A stretch of 64,000 bases of DNA from Acanthosepion pharaonis (GCA_903632075.3 CAHIKZ030000957.1:2782501-2846500), one strand, 5' to 3'. Counted from the stretch's first letter, positions 1-10,309 are shown. A program made the numbers and translations. Notes: generated from the letters alone by a model not told the origin.

Positions 1-219
1 TACTTGGTCGTCCGTCGGGACTCATACATATATATGTGGGCAGTTTCGGATATGACATATGTATGTATACGGGTGGTTTTGTGTCTATACATACGCATTT
101 GTATGTTGAAATTCAAAGATTGGGATTGTAGCGAAAATTTCGTGAATGTCTCGTGAATGTATACATGTCATATTTTGTTTTTCCGCTGAATGATATTTCC
201 TCGCATGTACGTGTGGTGG

Positions 220-939
220 GGTTTGTGTAAAATTATGATAGGTAAAAATATTTATTATTTATATTTATTTTTAAATTTTGAAAAAAAAGGGGGGTTTATT
301 TGTTATATTTAAAGCTGGTTATTTGTTTGATTTTGATGACCGTGTATATGTAACACATAGAAATTTGTAATCCTTATTGGTTATTTTATATGGTGATATT
401 TAATATTTAATATGCTGGGTGAGAGGGTAGTTTATGTTAATAATTATAGTAGGTCTATATGATATGATGTGATAGTAATGTTGCAAGGGATTGGGGACAA
501 TGATAATATAATTAGTAACGGTGGTGGGATGATAAAACCATAAATGTAGTTATAGTGGTGGTAGCTTGAAGTAAAAAGTGGTTGTTGGTGTTATATTTCA
601 TTTTGTTATATGTATTAATTTATTTTGGTATAAATCCTGATAATAGGTATTCTGTGTAAAATTATGGTAGTTGAAGATTGCTATAATTTTTAATTTACAA
701 AAAAACATTATTGTTATTATATTAAAGCTGGTTATTTCCTTGTTTTTTTTTAGTTTTTTGATGACTGTGTATATGTGACTGGTAGAAATTTCAGTTTGTA
801 ATCTTTATTGGTTATTTTTATGGTGGTATTAAATATTCTGGGAGAGGGGGGTAGTTTACGTTAAAAATTATGGCGGGTTTATATGGTAATGGTAGATGTG
901 ATGTGATAGTAATGTGTAAGAGGGTTGGTGGCAATGATA

Positions 940-945
<6 letters not shown>
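220..945. repeat. AT-rich segment with a ~415-435 bp tandem duplication
   Basis: Two diverged copies lie in direct orientation, roughly 230-530 and 645-945. Shared landmarks occur in the same order: TAAAGCTGGTTAT at 310 and 723, a GATGACxGTGTATATGT stretch, a TTATTGGTTATTTT stretch, and GTGATAGTAATG at 469 and 903. The offset grows from about 413 to 434 bp, so the copies differ by indels. No coding signal is visible. The first 220 bases are AT-rich with short ATATGT runs and nothing I recognise. Confidence 0.7.
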
Positions 946-1003
<58 letters not shown>

Positions 1004-1282
1004 TACAATTTTTACATACGGACAAAAACAACTTATTCACTACAGAGATGCATTCTTGTTTCGATACGGCTGCATCTCGACTGGTGAGAATCAAAGAAAT
1101 GTAAAAATCATAATAAATAATTATTGCTCCTATCTTGGCATTGACCCCTCTTTTAAATTAATGCTGTGAACGTTAGAATTTATATTACTTTTGTTCTCAT
1201 TACATTCGTATATATATATATGTGTGTGTGTGTATACATATATATGTGTGTGTGCGTATGTGTGTGTACATATATATATATA

Positions 1283-1337
<55 letters not shown>
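941..1337. repeat. Compound (TA)n/(TG)n microsatellites
   Basis: A (TA)n(TG)n run lies at about 945-1001, and a longer mosaic of TA, TG and CATATA blocks at about 1207-1337. Reading frames made of Tyr-Ile or Thr-His alternations here are translations of the microsatellite, not proteins. The 1005-1200 stretch between them is non-repetitive and unrecognised. Confidence 0.95.
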
Positions 1338-1341
<4 letters not shown>

Positions 1342-1366
1342 AACTATACATAATATCTTACACTGA

Positions 1367-1411
1367 TTGCACAACTCGGAGTTTCATGCGTTCTGCAATC
1401 GTCAGGTGCAA
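1367..1411 (-). ncRNA. Hammerhead-ribozyme-like motif (candidate)
   Basis: Read on the minus strand, this 45-nt segment has the order of a type I hammerhead. A 6-nt stem I strand TTGCAC is followed by the core CTGACGA (canonical CUGANGA), then a stem II segment in which TGC pairs with GCA (with a U.U at its base), then GAAA. A very short stem III, ACU/AGU around CCG, leads to GUU as the cleavage triplet and GTGCAA, which pairs exactly with the first strand. Short stem III hammerheads are known from Penelope-like retroelements. The U.U mismatch at the base of stem II and the tiny stem III are weaknesses. It lies about 30 bp from a (TA)n tract. Activity is inferred, not shown. Confidence 0.42.
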
Positions 1412-1567
1412 TTTTTTGGGTTAACACCGCTTCTATAATATTTCTGTTTATCACGAGATATTTTATTGTAGGGGTGGATATTTATAGCTGTTAAAATATT
1501 TAAATGAATTGTAGTTTAATTTTAAATTTGAATTTAGTCTTAGATTAGCATTTACCTATATACTTAT

Positions 1568-1635
1568 CCATTTGATTATATATATACATATATATGCATA
1601 TATATATGTGTGTCTTTGTGTGTGTGTGCGTTTGT

Positions 1636-1682
<47 letters not shown>
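1568..1682. repeat. (TA)n/(TG)n microsatellite
   Basis: ATATAC/ATATGC runs are followed by TGTG and then a pure (TA)n tract at about 1637-1682 that abuts the palindromic motif starting at 1683. Confidence 0.95.
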
Positions 1683-1685
<3 letters not shown>

Positions 1686-1742
1686 GGTTTCATGATTAAA
1701 CGCAATCATCAGACCTGACGATTATGTTTAAGCATAAAACAG
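1683..1742. repeat. Palindrome of two opposed hammerhead-core-like sequences
   Basis: The left arm (1683-1712) read on the minus strand starts CTGATGATTGCG and continues to a CATGAAAC block. The right arm (1715-1744) read on the plus strand starts CTGACGATTATG and continues to CATAAAAC. The 30-nt arms match at about 24 positions with a 2-nt spacer. Each arm has CUGANGA followed by a small hairpin and then GAAAC or its AAAAC variant, the same order as the candidate at 1367-1411. Stems I and III are not convincing here because a (TA)n tract replaces the sequence beyond GAAACCGAC. Confidence 0.5.
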
Positions 1743-1865
1743 ACTGTCACCGCTGAATTTTGTCCTCAATGTCAACTTTTATATTTACGTACGCTCTATC
1801 TCTAATATTGACCACTTTAACCCATACATATAGAATACTTTACAATTATATTTTTACCTTATATA

Positions 1866-1876
1866 CGAATACATAC

Positions 1877-1957
<81 letters not shown>
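1866..1957. repeat. (CATA)n then (TA)n microsatellite
   Basis: Short CATA repeats pass into an uninterrupted (TA)n run of more than 60 bp. The sequence between 1745 and 1865 shows nothing recognisable. Confidence 0.97.
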
Positions 1958-1959
<2 letters not shown>

Positions 1960-2046
1960 ATTATTATTTTTTTAAAATATGATTCCCTTCTGCTACATCA
2001 GAAAAAAAAAACCTGAATATAATTATTAAAATTAAATTGAATTAAA

Positions 2047-2101
2047 GTATCAAGCCTTGTTTCATCCTATTTACGCTTGAGGATGAAACAGGGGTTGATA
2101 C
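2047..2101. repeat. Inverted repeat, 21-bp arms
   Basis: Arms 2047-2067 and 2081-2101 are reverse complements with two mismatches, separated by a 13-nt loop. Both carry the block GTTTCATCC / GGATGAAAC. It sits between two (TA)n tracts, like the palindromes near 1.7, 43.2 and 44.7 kb. Confidence 0.8.
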
Positions 2102-2284
2102 AAGTTTTGGACTCTTGTTTTTGAAACATGAGAACTCTTATGTAGCGAGGGAATCTTTTTTTTTAAATAATTATAATTTAAGCTCTGCTTTTATATGGAG
2201 CACTGTTTTTAAAAATAAAAACAAAAATACTAAAAAAACCGGATTATTTACCTAATGGGTTTTATCCTATTTTTCTACATATTT

Positions 2285-2378
<94 letters not shown>
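2285..2378. repeat. (CA)n(TA)n microsatellite
   Basis: About 45 bp of CA repeats passes directly into about 48 bp of TA repeats. Confidence 0.98.
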
Positions 2379-2381
<3 letters not shown>

Positions 2382-2720
2382 AACATTCAGGCAAACACCG
2401 ATTGAAAAACAACATATTAGAAAAAAACGGCACTGCAAAAGAAAAAATAGGAGCGAAAATAAAAGAAAAATGTTGTAAGTGGTATGCAAATGCGCCATCG
2501 ACAAGATCTTCCTTAAATCCTTCAGCAGTCGCGCTTGTTCTTCAAAACAAATATTTTGATATGAGAAGTGAAGTGCTTCTCTTTCAGAAAATAGTTTGCC
2601 CAGAGCTCGAATGCATTTTCTGCGTCGTTCCATTACCATTTGGCGGGGGGGATAGCAACTAAACGATCCTTCTCCGTCTCCCCTTTCTTGCTGCATAACG
2701 AGAATTCATTCACTGAAACA
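2379..2720. other. Non-repetitive segment, unrecognised
   Basis: Balanced-composition DNA between the microsatellite and AT-rich sequence. A minus-strand frame runs open from about 2696 to the microsatellite, with a charged, non-repetitive stretch (for example RRRKCIRALGKLF and KDLRKILSMAHLH). I do not recognise it and see no homologous copy elsewhere in the window. It could be an old element or chance. Positions 2721-2920 show nothing. Confidence 0.3.
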
Positions 2721-2924
2721 TTGAAAAGGTTTAATCAGATATATCAGATGTTTTTTTTCCTTTAATGAACAACCCCTTTTCATTTGTAGAATATTTTGCA
2801 GACGTAAGAAAATATTTAAAAGCATCAGACTAACTGCCGCTTACAGCTTGCAACTGAGAAATTATATATAAAACACTTTGAAACTGTATGTCTATCAAGA
2901 TAGTCGTAATTAGTCCTTGCACAC

Positions 2925-4160
2925 AATCACTAATTTCAGTGCAATTCTATAGGAAAATCATTTAAAATGCAAAAGTGTGATAAAATCATTTTTAGTGCAA
3001 TTCTATAGTAAAATCATTTAAAATACAAAACTGTAGTAAGGACATTTTCAGTATAAATCTATAATAAAAACATTTAATAAAATGTTTAAATGCAAAGGTT
3101 TGGTAAAATCATTTTCAGTGTAATTCTGTAGTATATCATATAAAATGGAATGCTGTGAAATTCTATAGTAAAATCATTTATAATAAAAAAAATATGACAA
3201 AATCATTTACAATGAAAATCTATAGTAAGCTTATTTGTAATGTAATTCTATAGAAAATTCACATGAAATTCATAAATATCGTAAGATTATTTACATTGCA
3301 AATCTATAAAAAAATAACTTGCAATACATTTTTGTAATAAAATCACTTGCAATGCATTCTTATAGTAAAATCATTTACAATGCATTCTTAGAGTAAAATT
3401 ATTTACTCTAAGAATGCATTCTTATAGTAAAATCATTTACAATGCATTCTTATAGTAAAATCATTTAAAATGCATTCTTATAGTAAAATCATTTACAATG
3501 CATTCTTATAGTAAAATTATTTACAATGCATTCTTATAGTAAAATCATTTCCAATGTATTCTTATAGTAAAAACATTTACAGTGCATTCTTATAGTAAAA
3601 TCATTTACAATGCATCCTTATAGTAAAATCATATACAATGCATACTTATAGTAAAACCATTTACAATGCATTTTCATAGTACAATCATTTCCATTGCATT
3701 CTCATATTAAAATCATTTACAATGCATTCTTATAGTAAAATCATTTACAATGCGTTCTTATAGTAAAATCATTTACAATGCATTCTTATAGTAAAATCAT
3801 TTACAATGCATTCTTATAGTAAAATCATTTCCATTGCATTCTCATATTAAAATCATTTACAATGCATTCTTATAGTAAAATCATTTCCAATGCATTCTTA
3901 TAGTAAAATCATTTACAATGCATTCTTATAGTAAAATCATTTCCAATGCATTCTTATATTAAAATCATTTCCAATGCATTCTCATAGTAAAATCATTTCC
4001 AATGCATTCTTATAGTAAAATCATTTCCAATGCATTCTTATAGTAAAACCATTTACAATGCATTTTCATAGTAAAATCATTTCCAATGCATTCACATATT
4101 AAAATCATTTACAATGCATTCTTATAGTAAAATCATTAACATGGCAAATATATAATAAAA
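2925..4160. repeat. 28-bp minisatellite array
   Basis: Tandem copies of a unit whose core is TGCATTCTTATAGTAAAATC followed by ATTTACAA. The array is diverged from 2925 to about 3340 and regular from 3340 to 4140. Variants alternate between ATTTACAATGC and ATTTCCAATGC and between TTATAG and TCATAG. Read in reverse complement, the unit matches the array at 50.1-51.0 kb. Confidence 0.95.
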
Positions 4161-4200
4161 CATTTAAAATGCATCAGAATAGTAACTGGGCTTAAATTTA

Positions 4201-4300
4201 CCACATATTCAATACTGCATATATTCCACATATTCAATACTGCATATATTCCACATATTCAATACTGCATATATTCCACATATTCAATATATTCAATATT
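4201..4300. repeat. 25-bp tandem repeat, about 4 copies
   Basis: CCACATATTC starts at 4201, 4226, 4251 and 4276, each followed by AATACTGCATATATT except in the last, shortened copy. Confidence 0.95.
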
Positions 4301-4590
4301 GCCTTAAATCCTTTCTCTTTTAATTAATAATGATTAGGTGTGGGAAAACGATATATAAATTGTTTTATCTATATCAGAACAAGGGGGAAAAACTAAATTA
4401 GTAAATGAAATTGGCGAGACTTTTTACCCAAACACGTATTTAAAAAAAAAATAATTTAAATTTAAAAAAAAAATTAATTTAAAAAGTCAAAGTAATTTAA
4501 ATTTAAAAAAATAATAATCATTTTAATTTGAAAATAATAATAATAATTTAAATTTAAAAAAAAAATAACTAATTTAAATTTTAAATTTCA
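4301..4590. other. AT-rich spacer
   Basis: AATTTAAATTTAAAAAA runs dominate 4438-4590. No gene signal. Confidence 0.8.
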
Positions 4591-4603
4591 GCGTCTCTTC
4601 TTA

Positions 4604-5235
4604 GTGCGTATCAAAAAGACAATTTATTCAAGCTTATTCTTCTATGTACCGTGTCTCTTCAGAACGTGTGCGTTCATGGCTCTCTACAATTTCTTCTCCG
4701 TTGTAGATTTTCTTCTATGTACCATGCCCCTTCAGGAGATTGACGATCATGGCTCTCCACAATTTCCTGTCGGTTGTCGCTCTTAATAAATTTTCTCTTT
4801 TTGTTATCTTTCCTAGACTTTGTTCAGCCATCAATTTACTCAAGCTCATTCTTCTACCAAAAAGACAAAAGTTATTAAGGAGAAGAAATTGTGGAGAGCC
4901 ATGATCGCCAACATCCTGAAGGAACATGGCACATAGAAAAATGAGATTGTGTAAATTGATGGCTGAACAAAGTCTAGGAAAGATAACAAAAAGACCAAAT
5001 TTATTAAAAGCTACAACAGACAGGAAATTGTGGAGAGCCATGATCGTCAATCTTCTGAAGAGAGACGGCAAATAGAAGAATAAGCTTGAATTAATTGATG
5101 GCTGAACAAGGTTTAGGAGAGATAACAAAACGACATAATTTATTAAGAGCTATAAAGGAGAGGAAATTGTGGAGAGTCGTAATCGCCACCGTCATGAAAT
5201 GGATACGGCATGTAGAAGACGAAAAAGACTTGCAA
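4604..5235. pseudogene. Inverted cluster of RTE/Jockey-like LINE ORF2 3' ends
   Basis: Five short copies of one LINE C-terminal segment are arranged head to head. Two read on the minus strand (about 4604-4855) and three on the plus strand (about 4870-5230). The recurring peptide is KLWRAMI.N.LK.HGT, followed by a stop and a MAEQSLG-like stretch. That WRAMI..VL..HGT ending is characteristic of non-LTR ORF2 proteins in many invertebrates. Each unit spans only the last ~40 codons plus 3' sequence, repeating at about 110-130 bp. The arms around 4856-4872 can pair over roughly 200 bp. All copies carry stops and none can be functional. Confidence 0.75.
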
Positions 5236-5487
5236 ATATTCGCATTTATAGTCATTCTTTGCTGTTCATCTTCAAAGAATTAGGAGAAAATGGTTACGAT
5301 TTTAAGAAGAATGAGCCTTCGAGTTTAGGTCGATATGACAACACAAAAACACACACACATACGGACGCGCACAAAGAATCATGTTTTTCTAGTAAATCAT
5401 ATAAAAAAACGGCTGAGTAAAAAAAAAAAACGGTTGGCAAGGAATATCAAGCGTAAATTCTTACAGCATCATATTTAAAGAAAAAAA

Positions 5488-5580
5488 TGCAGGGCACCTA
5501 CCCTAGAGTAATGTTTATCATGCTTGCCTCATAAAACAAGCATTTGTAATGAAATTGATCCTCACTGGGGAAAACCAGCC
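5488..5580 (+). repeat. tRNA-derived SINE fragment
   Basis: It starts with GGGCACCT, then an A-box-like GTAATGTTTATCATGC, and later a B-box-like ATTGATCCTCACTGG. The layout matches the better preserved SINEs at 8.2 and 52.4 kb. It is diverged. Positions 5240-5487 contain only short CA and A-rich runs. Confidence 0.6.
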
Positions 5581-5639
5581 AAATAGTGTTTTTTTCATCA
5601 TTTCATTTTTTGCTGTCATTTTTATTGTTACTTTTTTTT

Positions 5640-5850
5640 TTATTAATCCACACCAAGCAAGGCGATAATGTCACTAAGACGCAAGGTTTTATTGGGAGTG
5701 GAAGAAAATGAGAAGACTTTATAAGTAAACAGAAAGCCAAACGTAAAAAGTAAACAATGGATAAACCTGTATTTCTGTTCAACAGACCAGGGAGGAGTGT
5801 GAGCAGGACATGTTCAGGTCGCTACATTCTACAGCCGTTAAAGTGGACAA
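5640..5850. repeat. Dispersed repeat family A, copy 1
   Basis: Shares its order of blocks with 48,088-48,285 and partly with 41,095-41,190. The blocks are CAAGGCxATAATxxCACT, GACGCAAG, a GAAAGCCAAAC-like stretch, then CTGTTCAA...GA..AGGAGTGTGA. It is non-coding and I cannot assign a family. Confidence 0.7.
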
Positions 5851-5869
5851 CGAAAATGGTTATGCTAAT

Positions 5870-6660
5870 ATTAATTGTTTCCTTGCAACGAAATATTCGA
5901 CTTTTCATTGGCCGAGCAGCCAGTGCTACTTGAATTACTCTTTTCTTCATTACTTGCTTATTGGGCTGGGATCAAAGTGTAGTATCTGATCTCCTCATCT
6001 GTATTCGTAATAGTAATTTAGCTGTTTTCTTATAAGGAAACATTTGACGTTCATTAAACGAGCAGCTAATGCTACCGCCGATCGAAATTTATAAGTAAAT
6101 CTTTCTCTTCAACTGGTTTCCTTGGAAAATAGGTTTCCTCAAGTCCAGTAGGTGCTATCGCTTTTTACAGTTTTGCTGGGGGCTTCCGTCCTAACCTATT
6201 ACTTGAAGTAATGTGGAATGTCAACATCTTGTTTATGTCATTATTTTCTCTTTGAGTTACCTGTGCTATCCATTTTAATTGTTGCTGCTTTTGGTAGTCC
6301 TCAAGTGATACGGTTTCTGCTATTGAAGAAGAATGGCTACTGGCTTCATTCGCTCGAATAAATTTTTAATCATTGATCTGAGCTAGCGTTTGTATACAAC
6401 TGACTGTTTAAATATTTCTGAACAAGTTTGGGACCATGGATGATCTCCATATGAAAACGAGGCTATTCTAGAAACTATCCCTAGTGCAACTATGTTCAAT
6501 TTCCTTATATCATTTACTATATTTGTTATAAGTGGGTATTTGAAGTGTTTGGTATTTACTAAATTTACATCCTGAATTTTCATTGGATTCAGCGTTGGTG
6601 CCATCTCTGTTTTCTTTCCAATTCCAGATGATATTTTCTATCTTGGTAAGGTTTATAGTC
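5870..6660. repeat. Dispersed repeat family B, copy 1
   Basis: Homologous to 9,520-10,300, 10,820-10,960 and 53,110-53,950. Shared blocks include CAGCCAGTGCTAC, GGGATCAAAGTGTAGTATCT, ATAGGTTTCCTC, TTTTAATTGTTGCTGCTTTTGG, GCGTTTGTATACA and GAAACTATCCCTAGT. The first part contains an internal duplication of a GGAAAC...CAGC segment. No coding capacity is visible and the family is unrecognised. Confidence 0.75.
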
Positions 6661-8153
6661 ACATGGATTGACAGGAAGCATTACAAGAATAAGACAAAAT
6701 TGTGTTTAGACAGGTTGCAATATCATAATCTAAAAGGAATTTAAAGGGGATAATTTTGTATTTGCTGGTATTCTCCAGACATCAGGCGAACCTCGCCGAC
6801 TTCTTCCTAACTTCCTACCCTGATAAATGCCTAGGCATGTCAGACCATTCCCTAATCAGTGTTCAGATCGATACCAAACCTTAGGCATCCCCTGATGCAC
6901 CGTTCTATAGAACGATTTTTCGCTATGTTAAGGCAGACTGGGACAGCTTTTGATCCTGTTTGATGGAAGCTCCCTTCACAACCTTCTTCAAGCTGCCTCA
7001 AAAACTGCTGCGCTTGTCACTGATTGGATCCTTTCTGAAATGGAGAGCTTAATACATCAAAAGAAATTCCAGTAAAAAACAGTTCACCCTGTTTAATCCC
7101 TGAATGCGCTACAGCCATAACTCACCGAAATCACTACTTCAATACCTATCGCAAGGAGCGAACTAGTTCGGCCCTCACTACATTCAGAACCGCCCACAAT
7201 CGCTGGAAAAAAAGTTCTCGAAAACACCAAGTGAAGCTATGCTCGAGTAGTCCAGACCAAAGTTGTAAAGAAAAAAATTGGATCCCGTGAAATCTGGACG
7301 ATCACCAACCAAATCATGAACAGATGCAAAGTGGCTGCGCCCACAATTATAATTGACCCCGAGGTCATACTTCCTCGACAGATAAGGCGAACCACTTAGC
7401 CTCCATCTTTACCTCGAACACAACGTTAGATGACAAAGACCATCCCCTCTCCAAGTTGCCACGTCTTACTGAGCATAATCTCAGAAATATTACCATCACA
7501 GCTCTTGAAATCTCTAGACTTATTAAAGGCCTTGACCCTAAGAAAACCACTGGTCCAAACAAAATTCCAGTCGTTGTCCTTAAGAATATCAACCCGAAAT
7601 TATCCTCAATCCTAGCAAAGTTATTCAACCGCTGCTTGAAGGATAAATCCTTCCCAGGTCCGTGGAAATTGTCAAGCTTATGTCCGTTTTTCAAAAACGA
7701 GGGCGTGAGGTCCCCACTCAGTACAGACCCATCAGTCTCATTACATTTTTGAGGCCATAATCAATAAAGTTGTCGAGAACCTAAAAAAGAACACCCTTCA
7801 GCGGTGAGAATTATGAATTTCAGTCGGCCGACTACCATCACTCACAGAATCGTTGAGGCTCTTGACCGCAAACACATCTCGAGAATCATAGCACTAGATC
7901 TCTCTCTCAAAGGGGCCTACGACAAGGGTGTGGCACAACGGCTTACTACACAAGCTATCCAGTTATGAAATCATTGGATGGGTCTTATCGATTATAAAAA
8001 TTTTTCCTAACATGTAGGTCCCTGAAGTTAGTTATCAATGGCCAGTACTCCGGAGCCCTAGAGGTCAACGGAGGTGTCCCCCAGGGGTCACCCATAGGAC
8101 CAAAACTCTTTTTGATTTACATAATTGATCTGCCTAAGAATATACTAAGATCA

Positions 8154-8246
8154 CTTGGCTAGAACTATTACGACTGAGTAGTGAGTTTGATCCTCACTAG
8201 GTGCCCCTTTGTGCCACATCTGAGCTATGCTTGGAAAATCACTACC
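8154..8246 (+). repeat. 5'-truncated SINE inside the LINE RT, with 7-bp TSD
   Basis: The segment from CTTGGCTAGAACTATT to GGAAAATCACTAC matches the minus-strand SINE at 52,341-52,482 but lacks the A-box end. AAGATCA occurs just before it (8147-8153) and just after it (8247-8253). Removing it rejoins codons for R-S-C-I-Y-A-D-D, so the insertion site can be read directly from the protein. Confidence 0.8.
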
Positions 8247-8252
8247 AAGATC

Positions 8253-8256
<4 letters not shown>

Positions 8257-8284
<28 letters not shown>
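8257..8284. repeat. (TA)n expansion within RT motif C codons
   Basis: Twenty-eight bases of TA lie between the TGT codon (8254-8256) and GCC-GAT-GAT. The undisturbed protein would need only Ile-Tyr (ATATAT) here, so the run appears to have grown from the codons themselves. Its length is not a multiple of three. Confidence 0.8.
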
Positions 8285-8288
<4 letters not shown>

Positions 8289-9294
8289 ATGATACGACTA
8301 TATACGGGCGCACTTCTAAAACTCTCAATGGCTAGAGATTGGCGACTGATCTCTCTTCCGATCTTGCACAAACTACAAAAACAGGCTGGTTACATTCAAT
8401 GCCTAGAAAACGAAGCTAGTTACATTGAATCATCACCGGTCTGATTCTGCAGTACCACCAATCTGGATGAAAAGAGTTCCTCCTGGGGAAGCACTGTGCA
8501 TTGAAAGACTTTTGGGCCTAAAACTCACACCCGACCTCAGGTGGAAATCGTACAGAAGTTCCATTGCTTAAGACGCAGATAAAACGGCCGGCTGTCACCT
8601 CCTGGTATTTACAACAGCCAGGCCAACAATTGTCATATTTGGACGGGAGCTATCCATACCTCACTCTCCAGCCTGATAGAGTTCAAAAGCGTCTCCAAGC
8701 CCTTGTTGGTGACGAATTATTCTCTACCCTTCAACCTCTTCTCCCACAGACGGGATGAGGCAAGCCTCTCACTACTCTACCACTACTTCCAGGGAAAGTG
8801 TTCGGGCCAACTTTGGTCCTGCTAGTTCAAATATTCATGACAAGGTCTCGCTATGAAAATCATCCACATTCCTTCTGTATTCCATCGGCGAGAAGTAAGA
8901 TCCTCTCGAGCAGCTTCTTCACGCAAACCATTGCCCTGTGGCAACGGATTCCAACAGGATGTTTCCCCGATGAATACAATCCTCCCAGTTCAAAGCTAGT
9001 GTTAACCGTAATTTTCCACTCCTATACACACTCCAAACATGACACCCTACCTCGAGTGGTCCCCAGGCCTTGTAAAAGATGAACCTCGTTGTAAAACAAA
9101 ATGTGGACATATAACTATTAGCAAAGATTTAAAGCCACTTTGCTGTAAAAAGGTTATTTTCGTTTTGTTTTGTTTTTTTTGCATTATTTTGTATTATATG
9201 AGGTTTCATGATGCAATAGCACATGAAGGATTATCAAAACAGGTTTTGTCATGGCCAAATTATCTGTCATTGTAATAGTATTAGTGTAGTAAAT

Positions 9295-9505
9295 TAGGCT
9301 TTGAATATAGGAAAAAAATCTCAAATTCCACTTACAAGGAGGGCCCAAATTCTGGTTTTACACGATTTAGGCTGTTATGAATGTAAAATTAGTGTAAATG
9401 TAGATTGCAGCAAAACAGTTGTGCGCAATGCTATCGTAAATTTCCAAAAATGCCCTTTATTAATGGGGGACTTCCTTTGTAAACTTTTGTTTGTAGTGTG
9501 AATTT
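9295..9505 (+). pseudogene. Tc1-like transposase N-terminal fragment
   Basis: The frame from about 9301 reads GKKSQIPLTRRAQILVLHDL, then GCYECKISVNVDCSKTVV and AIVNFQK. This matches the order of the N-terminal helix-turn-helix DNA-binding region of Tc1-family transposases (AQI..LH..G...KI...V..SKT.V). About 60 residues remain. The catalytic domain does not follow and an unrelated sequence starts after 9500. The start is unclear because no upstream terminal repeat is recognisable. Confidence 0.65.
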
Positions 9506-9519
9506 TTAACATTATGTCG

Positions 9520-10300
9520 TTCTTTTCTCTTTCAGTTACTTGTGCTATTTATTTTAATTGTTGCTGCTTTTGGTAGACCTCAAGTGATGTGGAAGAATTA
9601 TCCCCGCTAACAACTACTGGCTTCATTCCCTCGAAGACATTTTAACCATTGATCTGAGCCAGCGTTTGTATACAGCTGACAGTTTAAATATTTCTAAACG
9701 AGATTATCTCCATATGAAAATCTCGATCAACGCGGCTATTCAATAACATTATTCGACTTTTTAGGTTAATGCTTTGATCGTGTAGCAACTTGTGGTATTG
9801 GGCGATGTAGAATAACAATAATAAACAGCACTTACCGGCGTAAGAGTCCCAGCTAGCGTCCAGCTAGCAGACAAAAATAAAGCAGGTTGTAACTTAATAC
9901 AAACCCTGCAAACTAACTGAGAAATCATGCTAGTATTTATATAGAAATACTTCCACTCAGGTACCAGCAGCCAATCACAGCCCAAGCAATGGACTATCCC
10001 ACTTTAGCATAATGAGATGCTCCATTGCACCATAAATAGCTCTCTTTCTCAATGTTGAATTAGTATTCACTCAGCTTGCTCCACAACTGAGTGTTTATCT
10101 TGACCACGTGATTGTTCGACAGGCGAAACTATCCCTAGTTCAACTATATTCAATTTCGTTACATCATCTACTACAGTTCTTTGATTATCATTCTTTAGTG
10201 CCACTCCATGATTTTTGAAGTAGCATGGTTCTCGTTAAGACCTACTGGCATCATTAATCTAAGAAAGCGGTTGTATACAGCTGACAGTTTAGATTTGGAG
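9520..10300. repeat. Dispersed repeat family B, copy 2 (interrupted)
   Basis: Aligns to copy 1 (5.87-6.66 kb) through TTTTAATTGTTGCTGCTTTTGG, the GCGTTTGTATACAGCTGACAG block and GTAGCAACTTG. It is split at 9801-10126 by the solo LTR listed separately and resumes at GAAACTATCCCTAGTTCAAC. Confidence 0.75.
9806..10121 (+). mobile_element. Solo LTR of an LTR retrotransposon, 5-bp TSD
   Basis: The 316-bp segment begins TGTAGAATAAC and ends GTTCGACA (TG...CA termini). The pentamer GGCGA directly flanks both sides (9801-9805 and 10122-10126). Paralogous family B copies at 10.85 and 53.9 kb show the site without the insert (GCAACTTGCGCTGTTGAGCGAAACT). A TATA-like CATAAATAG near 10,032 suggests plus orientation. 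There is no internal domain or second LTR, so it is the product of LTR-LTR recombination. Confidence 0.88.
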
Positions 10301-10309
10301 TGACAGAGT

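Larger units (their letters stand above)
6775..9095 (+). pseudogene. Broken non-LTR retrotransposon ORF2 (CR1/Jockey-like)
   Basis: This is the remnant of an endonuclease plus reverse transcriptase polyprotein, in many frames. The endonuclease C-terminal motif SDHSLIS is at 6837-6860. A linker with THRNHYFNTYRKERTSS is at about 7117-7171. The RT finger motif TTGPNKIP is near 7540-7575. Palm motif A is seen as IALDLSLKGAYD near 7885-7923, motif B as GVPQGSPIGP at about 8073-8102, and motif C as ADDTTIYG from 8285. The conserved C-terminal RRDEASLSLLYHYF is at 8750-8790. Frameshifts and stops are numerous. A SINE (8154-8246) and a (TA)n expansion (8257-8284) interrupt it immediately before ADD. 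The 5' part (EN N-terminus and ORF1) is missing. The clade cannot be fixed without a phylogeny. Confidence 0.85.

Noticed and set aside
941..2378. Frames rich in Tyr-Ile or Thr-His near 1-2.4 kb (and similar at 43, 45.9, 55, 57, 59 and 63.8 kb)
   Set aside because: Translations of (TA)n and (CA)n microsatellites.
3340..4140. CRISPR-like array
   Set aside because: The 28-bp units are contiguous with no unique spacers, and the context is eukaryotic.
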